From positions 15,066,109-15,130,108 of the forward strand of contig NC_088325.1 in assembly GCF_910592395.1 (NCBI RefSeq): DNA of 64,000 nt, in the 5' to 3' direction. The stretch is from Lineus longissimus (lineage: Eukaryota > Nemertea > Pilidiophora > Heteronemertea > Lineidae). The notes under the pieces are model-generated. The model was given only the letters and a program-made list of their open reading frames with translations. It was not told where the DNA came from and searched no databases. Shown in pieces: positions 13,781 to 28,700 of the stretch (position 1 is the first letter of the stretch; each line of letters starts with the position of its first letter). The position numbers were made by a program, and so were the translations under genes.

Positions 13781-16700
13781 GTACGTAAATACATGTTCAT
13801 GTTGCAATCACATCAGACTATTTTCATCGCCATGATTCTGATCCTCTCGGTGGAGATCGAGCCGTGGTAGCGCTTAGCAACCATGGCAAAAGTGATCAAA
13901 TAAAGTCTCGAAAATTGAATTAACGAAAATGAAGTCGCCGTCATCGACGGATTCAGCGCTTGTGCGTCATGTGACACTTTGTTAAATTGATGTTGGGAAT
14001 GAGGTTAGGTAAATCACAGTAACAACGTTAGAAAGTGTCGTCAGTCATTCCAAGCCCACTTCTAAGAATTTTGGGGTCATTTCTTCCAATGATAATGTCG
14101 TTATTTGGGAATGAATTACTAGTATATGCCCCTATTTGACTTTTCTCTTTATCGGTTGTTATTTCGTGGCATTCGTATGTGATTTTGGCAATGTCTTGGT
14201 GTAGAATATGTACAGAAATGAAAAGTTAGCATGATATGTTGTTAATTGAGCCAAAAACCTATTTCTCCCCCGATTGGCCTAAAAACATTTCCATAAGAAA
14301 CCCAAGCTAAAACCTAATCTAATCAACTGCCACATTGAATATTTTTTCTCCCGACATGAGAGGCTAATAATCAATTTTCCACTTGCACAAAATTTGCACT
14401 TTGGCAGCCAAGTTGAAGAGAGCAAGAGTGCTACTTGGCTGAAAAATCCGACTCTGAACAAGCTAAAAGTACGCAAATGGAGTACTTCGGTGACGTGTTG
14501 AGTCAGTTTGGATATTTTTTTTGTAGATATTGGTTTTGTTAGTCAGTCTGAGGCTGTAAACTTGCATACGATGTTTGTTCCATACTCCAGTCCCTCTAAT
14601 TAAAAGGGAAGCTCACCAGCGTCTGCACCTTTGCAGCCTGAACGTGTGTGATACCAACTACAATTTGGTAAATCACGTGGGTATCGTATATGTATCATGG
14701 TTTACTCTACCAATACAATCAGCATTATCAACAGTCTGAGACAGGCTAAGCATTCATATCAAGAAATTATCATTCCATCGAGACCGCACAGGTCTCTTTT
14801 CATTAATATGGTAATCAGACCCGACAAACCCGGCTTCTAATGAAACGGAATAGGAATGCGAGCGTGATTGGAAGTCGTGACGACTTGCCCTCGAGCTTCT
14901 GGAGGAATGCGATCGCCGAGGTGCCAGTTGTGAGATAAGGTCAGGTCCCATTTTGCGATCAACCAGTGTAATCAGTCGTACATTGAGAAATGTGATACGC
15001 TGGGACGAAAGTAGCATAAGTGTGGTTCTTCTCTCATGACCAACCGGAATGTCTTGAATGTTTGGCTGGCAAAGCAAAGAAAGGTCAGTCTGGGCTTCAT
15101 GTTACGAATTTTTTGTCTGATCATGTCATCCTTTGATCAACTTAGAAGTCAAATTAGTGAGAAGATCATGGAAAAAAAGTCGACCCCCACGTTTAGTCAG
15201 TGGTTCAAAAAGTTTGTGTCTGGAGCCCCTGCAATCTGTAATCACAATAGATCAATTTTCATTGTTTTCCCTGAAGCAGGAATGCTAATTTCATGACAGA
15301 ATGGACCTCTCCCTGCCTTTTCACAACAATTCTCCTGCAGTTTTCATGTACATTTCTGTGTTCTCTACCCCCTCCCCGCGTATGTGAAAATCTTATCAAG
15401 CACCTAATCTAAATATCTATTGTTTTGGTTCAGGATGGTATGGCTAATATTGCTTCAGCAGGGAGCTGGCAAAGGAAATTGGTCAGTAAGTTTACTTGAA
15501 GTAACCCGAGAGTTGCTTAAACGAAGACACTGATGTTGAAAACTACGCTTGTAGAGAATACTTGTTTCATATTCTAGGTGCCAAGTAACTCCTCTATTCC
15601 TCAATCTAGACGGGTTAAAACATGTCAACAAAAGTTATCATACCAGATTGATATTCACGTCTATCGCCACAATTCCAATCTTAACCAATCCCATTGGTAT
15701 TCACATCTCCAAGACGACAGTAGAGAAACACGACAACATCTTTTGAGGAGCCCTTTCACTCAATGCCGCCACTTTCTTTATCCCAATTCCAGACCCCTGT
15801 TGATTTCTACTTTCCAATACATTTTGTTTCCTCTGCGAATAAGAGATGCTTTGATAACACCATCCTAGCTTTATCGGAGACTGAAGAAAGAACCTCCATT
15901 GCGCTTTTCTGCAATTGACACATTCTAAGCAGGGACCAATAACTGGCTGTTCTGTTGAATGAGCATGCCCACTGTTGTTGGAGGCAGAAGGAAGTCGCTG
16001 TTCCGTGAAGTGCGTACATCTGTGTCTAAAATCTGGAGGTACAATAGAGGTACAATTATCAAGTTATGCAGATTGTGCTGTGAATTCGTGATGAAGAAGA
16101 TGAGAAAACGAATTAATCAAGTTTTTTCAGCGTAATACATGAATATATGTAAAAATCAAGATTGTACAATCTTGAATGAGGCAATTCGTGGCGAAGAGTA
16201 ACAAATTCATTCATTTCGCCTCTGCCTCCAGCAAGGGGTCCACTTGACTTGAAAGCACTCCCGAGTAACTTCCCTGAGTGCTTTCTTTCCTTCTCAAGAC
16301 GAGAGAGGAGATTTTATTGATACATCTGACTTGTGACATTTTCGTAGTAGTGGTAGTCACGGAAACATTGGATAATTGGAATATGCTCTTAAGTAAAGAT
16401 GGTGTAGCATTGCTTTGTGACATCTTGCCCTTAATGCACGGTGCGTCTAGTGGGCCTTCTCTCTATCTTTAATAGTATACACAAAACATTTGCTGGTACG
16501 ACCAATCTAGCTGAAGTTACTTTGTGACATCTGTCATAGCTTTATCCTTCCCTTCCATTCCCTTCTCTTTGACTTGAGCCTTTCAACCAGAATATCAAGT
16601 CTGAACTGCCCTCAATCAATCTCCACCAGCACTCCACACGCAAGGTGTTCATTCCCCATAACTATCACTCTCCAGTCCCGCAATTATTGCTCAAACCACT

Positions 16701-19700
16701 CCGCTACAAAAATTCAATTCATCTGTCGCGAAGTCCCATTGCGTTTTATTGCGTTTATCTGACCAATCAAATGGCAGTGATTTTGTCGACTGTGACGTAC
16801 ACGGCTTCTTCATTGATCGCCAATGCGACATGGCACTTTGGTCTAAAGCTTTGTCCTCAGCAGTTGGTGGTCATCAGAACATATCATACGATTTCTCCGA
16901 GGCCGATCTTGACGATCTTTGATTGTATAGGAAAAAGAAGCACTGAGTGGTCGAAAAAGAAACTCACGTCTGTTTCAGCAGAGCTTGACTAAAACGTGTA
17001 ACTTGTAACAACTTGTTCTCGCTTTTTTGGTGTCCTGTGGTGTTAAGAAATTGCTTTTAGTTTGGAATTGTACTTTTTTGATTGGTAATGAACTGCAGTC
17101 TCGAGTTTGCTGTAGTATACAAAAATACAAACGCTTTTGGTATTCTTTCATATTCAAAATCAACGTCATCGTTATGCTTTGTAGCCATGCCGCCACTCTG
17201 GTGATTAGAGATGCGATATTTTTGAAAGTGAAAGATATTACATGTATCGTTGATAAAGAATTTTAGGACAAAGAGCAACATTCTTCAAAAACAGGAGGCT
17301 AACATCCGCCAAAGTATTTGCAATAGCTATCAAACAGCCATACCTCCAGCAAATGTTTATCTTTCTGTAACATTATTTCATGGTATGTTAGTCTGTAACA
17401 GCCTGCTTCATTCTTTAGCTAAAGTTACTCTCCCTCTCTCCCTCTACTGACTTGTTAAGCCTTCAGCAAGCAGAACCCAGGAGTGGGGGAACTTGCAGTG
17501 CATGGCAAACGTTGAATATTCTGGATGCACATGGAACGTGCCGCGTTCTTTGAAGCTGGCTTTTCCAAAGTTCCGAGCCCTTCGTACAAGTCTCTTCAAA
17601 TCCGTGAACTTTACTGCACTTTGCATTAGACAGATCATATGAAGCGGAGTTCTGTATTTATTGGATTTCAAAACCACTCCAAACGGATTTGGCATTAAAT
17701 CGTTTCTGTCTGCCTCCTTCGAAAGAGCCAATCTTGGTGTCAAGATCAAATATATTGGTTTTACAATGAGGAAAAGGCCAGTGTTGTCATCAGATAAAGC
17801 AGATTACTGCAATATTATCTTCCTTTGAGAAGACCAGCTATGGCAATGAAGTTTAATAGGTGTTGCAATAAAATTTATCCCCTTATGTTGGGTTGGAAGG
17901 AACTTTCAAGAGCAAGGTGGTTTCTAGATATTCCTTTGTTTACAGCTGGGCGTCCCTGTGGGGTGATCAAGATCATTCTCAACCCAGCATCCCACACTCC
18001 TTGCCTTTAAAGAGAGTTATAACACCCTCTCACTCTTGATTTCACCGTTACATATGCTAGCTTCAATTGAAACTGGTTCAGGTTACTCTGTCTAGGGAAC
18101 ACATCTGATATTTTTCTTCAGTTCGTCAAAGTTGTTAGAAACCCGAGTCCACTGAGACTTTGTGTCACACTGTTCAATTCAAATCTGGATCCCAATACGC
18201 TTCAGACTCTATCTCTTTTCACTGAAACCAGTTTTCAAACCTGTAGTCTGAAATCAGATGCCACTGTGGTACTCTTGAGACGGCAAGTAGATACATATTG
18301 AATTATCCACTGACAAGCCAAGTCAAGACAAGACAAGGTTAATAAAATCATCAAGTTCTTGATGGTTTAATTTCGGTGGAATGATACAGCAATGAAGACT
18401 GACATCAGCATCGCCACCAGTGATTCGACATGTCCTCGTCGCCGATCTTGATTAATTCAAATGGAATAAGGTAGTCCTGATTGAAACTCGAGTGACACTC
18501 GAGGAGCATGAGCAACCTCGCTGCCTGAAGTAGCGGTAATGGTGTGGCAGCTAAGAGTATTGAAAGTGTTTTACTTGCTGTCTCGGAACGGAATGAGAAT
18601 TCTCACAACTGATGAAGATGCTTAAAGAAAGTGGCCAACGGTGTCTACCCCATACTTAAGATACCAAAATGTGCCCAACTGTAGTCGCAAGCGTAAGAAG
18701 TTTTAATTTGTCAGTTTCTGCACCAAAGTACTTCCTAATACCGCGATACTTTCTCACGAAAAACATCATCAGAATATCAAAGGCATAGGACATAAACCCC
18801 TGAGATGAACGAGCCATTTTGCTAAGAAACCAGAGGCAGGGAAGTAATCCTCTTACACCAGCCTCCGCAGCTAGAGCAATTTGTTGCTGAACATGAAGGC
18901 TCGGGTGGAATTACAGCAAGAAGGGAATGGTAATATCATTAGCTTCAAGGCATGAGGTGTAAGAGGATTTGGGTGGGATGGTAGCAGTAACGTGCCCATG
19001 GTTTTAGAGGGTCGGTATCTTCTGCAAGACAGGGCGAAGGTGGTTGACGCTGTTATGGTAATATGTGGAAGTTGAAATATCTACTGGATGGGTCTAAAAC
19101 ACCTTCTAGCTCAAGAAAACAAGTCTTTCCATAGCAATACATCATTTCTTGGTGAAGTACTGAAATATACTCCACTGCCGCTAGATTCAAGTCTTCTCAT
19201 GCACATTTATCAATTCACGAGCTCGACTGGCCAACAAACCAACATGAGCTGATCGATTTCGTTTAAAGCCCCAATGGAGAGGCCAGGCTGAAGTATTGTG
19301 CATTCTGCTGTGATAGATTGACTTTTGAAATCTACCACACTCTCATGGTTCAGGTCAGTTGCTGTTTGGATCGTTCACCCAGTTTTGAGACCAGGTTATT
19401 TTGGGTTGCTTCGCCGAGGAAACATTAAGCTTCATCAACAGTCTAAGCTTAGGGGCAGATTTTACAAGCATTGAAGTCTATAAAGAGGAGAAATGGGACT
19501 CAGCAGGGACAAAGGGAGCCTGGCATTCAAGCTACTTCATGTTCTGCTGAGCACTTTCCAAGCTGATGTAAAAACGATTCTATATTGCCTATCAGTTTTG
19601 TCAATTGAACATGGTATCTCGTGAACTAAGCACTCTCCGGTTTTGCACAGCATCCCCTGACACAACTGCTGGCGCGATTATGGACATTATGATGAAGCCA

Positions 19701-22700
19701 AGCTCAACCAAAATTGCCAAACGTTAATAGAGTGAGATGTTGAGCACATACACCAGTTTGGATATGCATTCATAAGAAATATTGCTGCCAAAATTCAGAT
19801 AGCCCAGAGCAACTCAATCAAATCGCCAGCGGCTTCATACATTTCAAAGCCCCAATCAAAAATATCAGCACTTCTGGTGATTGTATAGCATGTCCAAACG
19901 TTGCCACCATCTCGATAAATATTCCAACTGTGTGGCCCTAGGCGCACAGGCGTTTAATGAAGTGATGCTGCGGCCACTCTTATTATCGGAATTCACCACC
20001 CGCTACCATATGAAATTGGTAAGAAAAACGACTGCAGTGAAGTGGTTTCGTTTCGCATTTACAAGGCTTGCCCAGGGGTTGGTTAATAGCTGTGGTAGAT
20101 CGCAGGTTGCAGTTTCCAATCTAACTAGCTTTGCACGGTAAGGATCGAATTCTCGGCTGTGGATGAGATATTTATTGGCTGCGGAGAGTGCACAGGGATA
20201 ACAGATTGCAACTCTGGGCAGTTTCCTCAAAGCTTGATTTGCAAGTAGATTGATCCAGTGGTTCGCTATTTTGAGCAGTAGAATTCTTTGAAGACTGTTT
20301 ATTGTTGGTTTGTGTATACTCGGACTTCAGGAAGTCGAGCAGAGGCCGGGGTGGGCTTAATATGGATGGGATAGTGGGGGTAGTTGGGTAGTGGGGAAAC
20401 GTTCCAGCCACATTCTCTGCATCCTCTTCTTCATCAGCGTTCGCTCCGCTTTCCTTTTCTTTATATCTGATTTCGGTCAGTGCCTCAACAAGGTTAAGTC
20501 GTTCCTCCTTGCAACTACTTTTTTCTTGCCTAGATCTGAATTTTCAGGGGTAGGCTATTCCGTATGAAATCCTTATTGCATGTAGCTCAAAGCATCTTGA
20601 TCCAGTGGTTGTATGGTTGCAAGCTCAAGATCTCATCTCATAACGGTTTAAACCTTAGTCTGCCGGAATCTATAGTACAGTCATACACTGCATTGCACAC
20701 ACAATAACACATGAAAGCAACTCTCCTGTCATTGCAGCATATTGCGTGATAAATCTCGGTGATACATAATCCTCGATGAATGGTTTCCCTCTCGCCAAGT
20801 GCTATCAAAGTATTATGTTTTGCTTGGAGTATGTTTTCTTATGTGCAGAATTATCAAGAGTAATCTGGTATTCTCATACTACCCACCACTGGGTGTATTG
20901 GAAATCTCACCCACGGCAGGTGTATATTCACACATGTATGTATTGATATTGTATTGATTAGATGTCTTGGTGTTCATAAGTGAGAGACGTGAAGCTGCCC
21001 CAGTATTGCAACCAATAGGTAAAGTATCTCTATTTTATACCTGAAGAAAAACAATTGTTGGCTTTGAAAATTTTTCAGAATTTTGAACTTATGAAAAAAT
21101 TCAACTCTGAAGGATGAAAAAATGTCTGCGTCCAAATAATTTTTTCACTATTTTTTCTGCTCAAAATGAAGAAACATCATCAAGCCCCCCACATTATTTG
21201 AGCTTTTGAAAATTTTTCAGACTTTTGAACTTTTGAAAAAATTCAACTCTGAAGGATGAAAAAATTTCTGAGTCAAAAAAATATTTTTTTCTGCTCAAAA
21301 TGAAGAAACATCATCAGCCCCAAAACTTGGCGGGAAAACTCGAAACATGCCATGGTAAAGCCGTTCTTGTAGGTACACCGTTCTTAGCAGCTATCACGAC
21401 TGAACACGGTTTTAACTAATTGATGCCAAGTATGATTTTGACGATTCTTTGTTCACATGTTGATATTTCTCTGCGGGAAGTTACACCTGATTGCTCAAGT
21501 GTACCAATGCATACATTTTATGATGATACATCGTTCAAATGTATGGTAAGCCCACGTTGATGATTGGTATTTAAACCTTTTGAGTGTGTTGATTGGTGTT
21601 TAAACTGTCTGAGGTTAATTAGTGCTACCTACTCGTGGCTCCATAAACATTGATGCTAAGTGTTGCAATTATCGCTATTCTTAAATAAACTGTAGCACGA
21701 GCTCAGCAGGCTCGTTAGTGCTTGTTGATTTCACTAGGTCATTGCATCATGATCTCCGAAGCTATTTCTGATGGAGAAGAGATCTAGAAATACAATGCAC
21801 AGGCTGGGGTCTCTATGATAACCAGAAAGAACAGGAAAGCAAAATGAAATCAAAACGAAACAGAAATGGATGGGCCCAGTGACAGATCCCGGTGTGCAGA
21901 TTTTCAAAAGACGGAGTCCGTTCTGCAGAGAGTCAAAAGGCAAGTCATGTATTGTAGCACTTGCAGTAGCATGAAACCTAGAAAGCTAGGATACAGAAGT
22001 ATTCCTTTCGTAGGCCATATTACTTTGTTTCGTGAAAGGTGGCCCAGGTTTGACGATCAGCACCTCAGGGGATCTTCAGAAATGTATTTAACACCTTACT
22101 TTTCTCAATACTTAACAGTCAAGGTAATCGGTTGTTTATGAGCAAGTATTTGCTTTTGAAAAAAAACACTTTCAGAACAATTTTACCTCCTCGGCGTTAA
22201 TAACAGAAAAAAGTTTAAAAGTGTTCAAGATAAAAGCAGTAATGTTTCGACAAATTGTTTCGTGCAGGCACTTTAACATTTTGCACAACAAAAAACTGTT
22301 CAATAATTACTACATTTTCTGTACACAGTAAAACAAAAGCATACAGCTCATTAGTAATGCGATCCGCACTCCTTTTGTTCTTTGTTATTCACAATATTAC
22401 TTTAAAGTAAAACATTGATTTCATGCATAATCCTCTGTTGCCCATGGCAAGCAAAGCATTTTAATCCCAATTATCTACCAGTGTCGTGACATTTTTCAAA
22501 ATGTTGTTAAATATTGAGTTCTAGTTTCATGTTGCGCTCTTCTTGCGATTGTACAGCCTCCTCGGTTAAGCCTTCTGATAATTGAACACACCCACGGCAA
22601 CAAGACTTTAGTCCACCTGGGAGGGATTAATTTTGAGACGGTCCCTGTTAGTTTGTTTTGCCTTGGCAGTCTGACCTACAGCCCTGAGCCATGCAACCTG

Positions 22701-25700
22701 AGCGACCATCATGTCAACACGTCAGGTCGGTGTACCAGCGCACTAATGCTATCAGACAGCAGAGAAAATCAAGTTGCTCTTCTTATCAGGACGCACAATA
22801 TGTACTAAGGATAGAGATAATAATGTAATGACTTCAGCAGCATGGCATTTTGTTTCGAAACAAATATGAAAAATAAATGTCAGGATTATAAAAGCTTTGC
22901 TCAGCGTGTTAGGTTATTGTGATTAAATGTCAGCAGCTGACAATGCTTTTCCTCTTCTATGTGGTTTAAGGTAATAGTTCATGTACTGCAGTGTAGGCTA
23001 TCGCTCAGAATCGGAACGTGATGCATGTAAGTCATCAGTTGACGGAAGCAAAAAAGGAGCAAGGGGAATTAGCCTGACAACGGTCAATCTAAAGCTCCAT
23101 GATTTGAAATGAAAATAAACCACAGTTTTTTTGTTTTTGTTTTTGTTTTCGTTTTTGTTTTTTTTTAATTTATTTAAAACCTCCAAACAGGAGAACAATA
23201 CAGTTGATACAGTTAAACAGATATATAAAAGTACATTAAAAAGCTCGCACCAAAGGTTTGACCAGCCCCCTCTCACGCGACCCCGGGGAGCAGTATCTGT
23301 CGTCGAGGTTGCGGGTCATGAGGTGCTTTGCCAGCAACAAACCAACTCTGTCTGGGGCAACAGCCTGATGTTATATAAGTCAAGGGCTGACATTAGTGGG
23401 TGATGCTTAGGTTACTGGAGGAAATTGCCTCTGATTGTCCTGTCATATGATACTGGGTTCCGTTGCTATGTTGTTGGGACCCTTGGGGATTGCTGAGAGT
23501 TAACCCACTTATTTCATGTTATCCTCATTATGTTCTTGGATTCAGATGGAAATGGCTGGTTCGACAACCCGGGTTGTTTACTTAAACTCTACCCTTTATC
23601 CACCAAGACAAACCACTTTGTCGATTTACGACTGATTGTCCCATCTTCTCCGTACCAAAATAAGATGTGGACATAACCGGGTACTTCAGACTTGTGTTGC
23701 CATGGTACCGAGTGTATAGACACCATAACAAGTGTGATTGACAACTTGTTAATTGTTCTTGGATCATTTTGGGCGCTCCTTCGACAAGTTTGTCAAATAA
23801 CGATTATTGTAATCGATGTTTTCCACGGAAGGATGCATGTTGTTATATGATTGAACATACCATGTAAAGACCATGACAATGGAATGAAGAAAGATAACGG
23901 AGGTCATATCCAGATCCGTATGATCATTCCTGGCTTGACATTTCAAACTGTTGATCTGGAGGTGCTGTGCCGCTTCTGCAAAGGAAGACTCTGACAAAAG
24001 GCATTGATGTTTAAAAAACAAGACCTTAACACGCTGGTATAAATGAGGTGCATGGCTTGAGGGAAGGAAGGTGGAATAGTCCTCACTAAGAGAACAGTGG
24101 TCCGGACACAAAATTCGCCACTCTCATTCCACTAGACCGTACATAACCGGATACCTCCCTATTCAGGTAGCCTTCTGTCCGTCGTGATGTCGTGAATAGA
24201 GAGATTTTTCTGTATCGGTGTGAACAAAGCAATACCTTCAAATTCAAAGGCAAAACAAAGTTTGAAAAAATATCAAAACTGATGGGCTTGTTCATGCATT
24301 GTATTAAAGATGTACACAGTTTTTTAAATGATACCGAACACCTTTGCACATACAGAGAATAGTAACAATTAAAAAATATTCTTTGTGTAACAAACTTTAC
24401 TTTGAAATGAACTAAATCCCCTCAGGTTAGATTAACGTTCAAATAAACTCTCATTTGAAGTCATGTCAGGAGCAGATTCCGATATATTTTTCTCCTTAAA
24501 GAAATATTTCAATCCTAGTATGACTGAACTCACACATGAATTGTTCACAGTTATGTACACAAACTACACTATTAGATTGGCAAATTCAAGGTGAAATTGT
24601 CGCCATTCACATGTTTTCTTTATTTCACCTTTTCTTGATGCAGACTTTGCACCGTCTGAGGACACATCGCAGTTGTCATCCAGTCAGGCTTGTCATGGAA
24701 TGAAATAGTTTGCTACAGTGACTCAGTCTGAAGTTTCTCGGTTCAACAGTTCTTTACCGGTTGTCGCTTGGTTCTGAATCATCGGAAATTGTCTTGCGGT
24801 TCCGCGGCGGCTGCATCAATTAATGTCACTTTTCTCCACTAGGTTGTTCTTCTTACATTTTGAAAGATTCTTCAGCCTTGAGCGTCCAGTGCATTCATGT
24901 CAACTAACATGGTTCATAAGTGGTTCGCAAGACACTATTTGGACAGTCAGTCATTTTGTCAGTCAGATGAAACCGGGCAACTCCGAGGAAACCTTCACCT
25001 CTCACCGGGTCCAGCCGGGAATTAAACCAGGGAGGTAATAGTTCGCCTCTGTGTGGTTTTCAATGACATGTTTGTGATGACTTTTTATATTTTTTCTCGT
25101 TATAGGTGAGAATCAAACATATGTGTCGAGTTTCAATGGCGGTGAATATTTACAAGTTCAAAAGGTTTGATGTTGCAGCTGGTATTGTAGCTCGTAGCTT
25201 AGCGTATGTGGAAGGGAAGTCTATCAAGCCTTGGACAGCCTCAAATTGCTGAACAAGTTTCTTGACTATTGTCCATCCTCCTATTAAACAATACAAGGCC
25301 TGCTGTGCGAGGATGCTATCATTCAGTGGCAGTATACTGCTTTGTAATATAAAGATCCGCTGTTCTTTATGCAGTTATCGCTACTGGATACAGTTGACAG
25401 TTCAACTACCAATTTCCAACGTATTCGTCATCCAGTCAGTCTTTTTTGTCAAAGGATATGAATAGAATTTCAATAACTGGCCTAATCAGCTGTTATCATA
25501 TCTCTGCATAATCAAATCTTCTTTGAAATCAGGGACACCGATTGAAATGTACACCTCTGTCATCTGCTAAGTTGAAGTGATGCGTGCTAAATTAAAATGC
25601 GGACGCAGACACGTGCTTAATGGAAACACAGATTCATCAGAATAGACATATCTTATTAAATGCGTGTCTCGATCATGTCACTGCATACACTGTTAAAGCC

Positions 25701-28700
25701 CAACTCAAATTAATCAAGAGATACATGACTGTAAAAGTGTACATTCTCTGTACATGCACCGTATAAAGTTTACGTTTAGATGTGAAAATCACTTGATGTC
25801 AGTGTCACCGTAAGAAGAGCCTCGAATCTTGTTGAGAATATTAAGAATACATATCAATGATATAACTGTTCTAGTATGAAACCGACTTAATGCACAGAAA
25901 GCACTTTTATCCTCGAATCACCATCTATGAATGATTACAAAATATCTAAGCTTTTTAGTCAAGCTATAGGTGTCATCGTCTGATGGCCTGCAACTTCTTC
26001 CAATGGTTTCATCATAATCACGATATCTCATAATTACAATCGAGCTGTCATCTTTCTGGATAAAAAACATCCACAGCGGGTGCGTCATGAGTCGATTCGA
26101 TAAGCTATCCCAATATCTGATGTAATCAAATTAATTGCAAAAAATGGCTGTCTTTCTGTCTATTGATGAAACCATTACAATGCATGCAACACTCATTATG
26201 CCAATTTTTGTTATGACACAGGTTGGTCTATGATTCACCAGCAATTCAGTGTTTTGTTGCGCTTTTCTTTTGGGAGGACGGCCATTCATTTCAAATAGCG
26301 ATGCATCTATTATACTGTTGCCGTGATATTGTGATGTATTCTTCTGGTTTTGACTGCAACGGTATTCATTACCTCTGTTGGGAGTGTGTTCTTTTGCTTG
26401 GCGCATGCGTCTTATGTTTCTATCCTCAACTTACCCAATTCACGTTTCCCTGTCACTAATTCAAGGTTTTGTTGCTCCCTACAAGTTGCATTCTTCAGCA
26501 ATGAATGCATCTTCATATGATCCCATTGCTTTGATAATGCACCATTGCTAGAAGCATGCATCTCATGTTCCTTTCATCAAAATGCATCGCTGGGTACTTC
26601 CGCAGAAACCTGGTGCCAGTAGTGACAAGGGAGATATAACAAAACAACGCAGAAGCATGCAACGGGTCGATTAACTGAATGCTGATTCTTTGGAAAGTTA
26701 ATCATGGCTACCCGAGGGAGGCAGAGCGGCATGCTAAATGGGCAGGCAGACTTGCATTGTGCATGAAAGGGATGCTAATGTGCGCTAACTGTTGCCGCCT
26801 CTTTGCCACTGGCGGTTTCATGATCCCCTGGTGCTGATCAGTCCTCCCGCATGCACCATTTCCTTTTAAGAGGAAAAACTATGTTTTGCTATCCATATCG
26901 GAGACTGTCACATGACGAGTGGGGAGTTACCGTGGCACAGACCGCATCCACAAATCTGTGTGTTTGCGATGTGAGCACCATCGGCATCGCATAACATATT
27001 GCTATTGCCTCTTCTGCTTTTGACCTCAACCTGTTGAGCGCTTGCTCTCAGTGGCCAAAACCATCTTGTTGGTACTGGCCACCACTTGTTTGCTCTTTAC
27101 TATTTGCCCAGGTACCTTGGTGTCCAGTTGAGCTTATTCCTAGTCTTGATAGTTGTCGCACTTTGCAATAGGACATATGTGGGAGAGATTCAGTCAACTC
27201 AAGGCCGAATGCAGAAGAGTCAGGGCCACCTATGTGTTTGGCTAGATGCTGACCGAACAGTTATGAAATGTTGTTTTCATGAAGATAAACTCCTCCTACA
27301 TCGCAAAAGGTAAGATCTGAACAAAGGTTGTCTTCCTGTATCAGTTTCTCACCAGGTGTTTCTGCTTGCAATGTCAACCCCATGGCCATTACAGAAAAGA
27401 CTGTTCCTGATTGCCCTGCAAGAGTGGAATCCTTAGAACTATTCTTTTCCGATGATTCAAATGGAACACTTCAGGAAAAATGGTGCCAATTGCATCGGAC
27501 AAATTGATCAACACAAAACTGTGATATGATAAAAAATGAAAATTACACAAAGGAAGTTTTCCTTGCTCGGAGGTGAAATTGCTCATGTTGCAAAATGCTC
27601 TGACTCAGAAAGATGACCATGCGAAATTTGTACCATGGACAGAGCAATTACGAGGCATGAGTACCACAGCGTGTCCTTTGTGGTTGTGCGAAATATCTTT
27701 TTTATTGCACATGAACTGGAAATGTATTGAGCCGAAGTGATCAGCATTTCTTTGGAAAAAAAGCAATATTGGAGAGTTTTGATGTTTTGTTCAGTGAACC
27801 AAGGTCAGTCTGCCAGCAGGGTGTGGTGTACTGTATTTTTCTTTCGGTTTAGAACAAAATGTGTCTTTGGGCAATAGCTGTTGCAAAGAATCGGCATGAA
27901 ATAGTTCATGTTTCATATTTTGAGCTTGTAGAATGGCATTCTTCGTGTCTTGGGTGAAAAAGCTAATGGGTGGTTATTTTCTTGGAGATTCTGTCTTGAA
28001 GTAAGCATTTTGGTGTTCAGTTGCAGGAGAAACTATTTGGAATAACTGGAGTGAGACCAAAGAATCTTTTCTCGGTATAAAAGCATTGTTTCCTGTGATG
28101 TGTCATAGGTAGTAGGGGAAGTAATTTCCTAAGCAATTTTGTCTCAAAGGCGATGAAGTGGGTGAGAAGTGTTGTTCAAGTTTTTGCTCAGAAAAACTTG
28201 TGAATCAAAAATGGAACGATATAGGTGTCTGTGATTCATTCTGTGGCATTCTTTGTTGAGCAATTCAATCTTGAAAGTGATGAAATGAGAAACAGGCTTT
28301 GCTAAGCATGAAACGTTTTGTCAAGACACGGGGAGTAAAATCTGTATTGATGTTAGCTTAGCCTCTGATTCATACAAGTCGTGGTGCTTTGCAGAGGAAT
28401 GGAATCTGAGGGAATTGTCAATCCATGATATTACTTTTCCAGAAGGAAACTGTTCGTTGTAGTCAAAAATGGTATTCTGCATCTTTGGATGTTGAATGAA
28501 GTGTTGTGCTGCAATACAGCATGTTTGCGATCTTTCAGTATCGCATGGTGTAGATTTTGCTCTTCTTAGCCTATCTTGGAATGTGAATCATTTGCAAACA
28601 GTTACCTTTTCACATACTACCTTGCACTTTTGTGCTGCTTTTTTCTACGACTGTCTCTCTGCCAGAGGATTCTTTGTATCTTGCTTTGAAACAATTACCA

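Noticed and set aside
24985-25035. tRNA-like segment on the - strand (GGTTTAATTCCCGGC resembles a box B)
   Set aside because: No matching box A or cloverleaf could be drawn; too weak to list as a feature.
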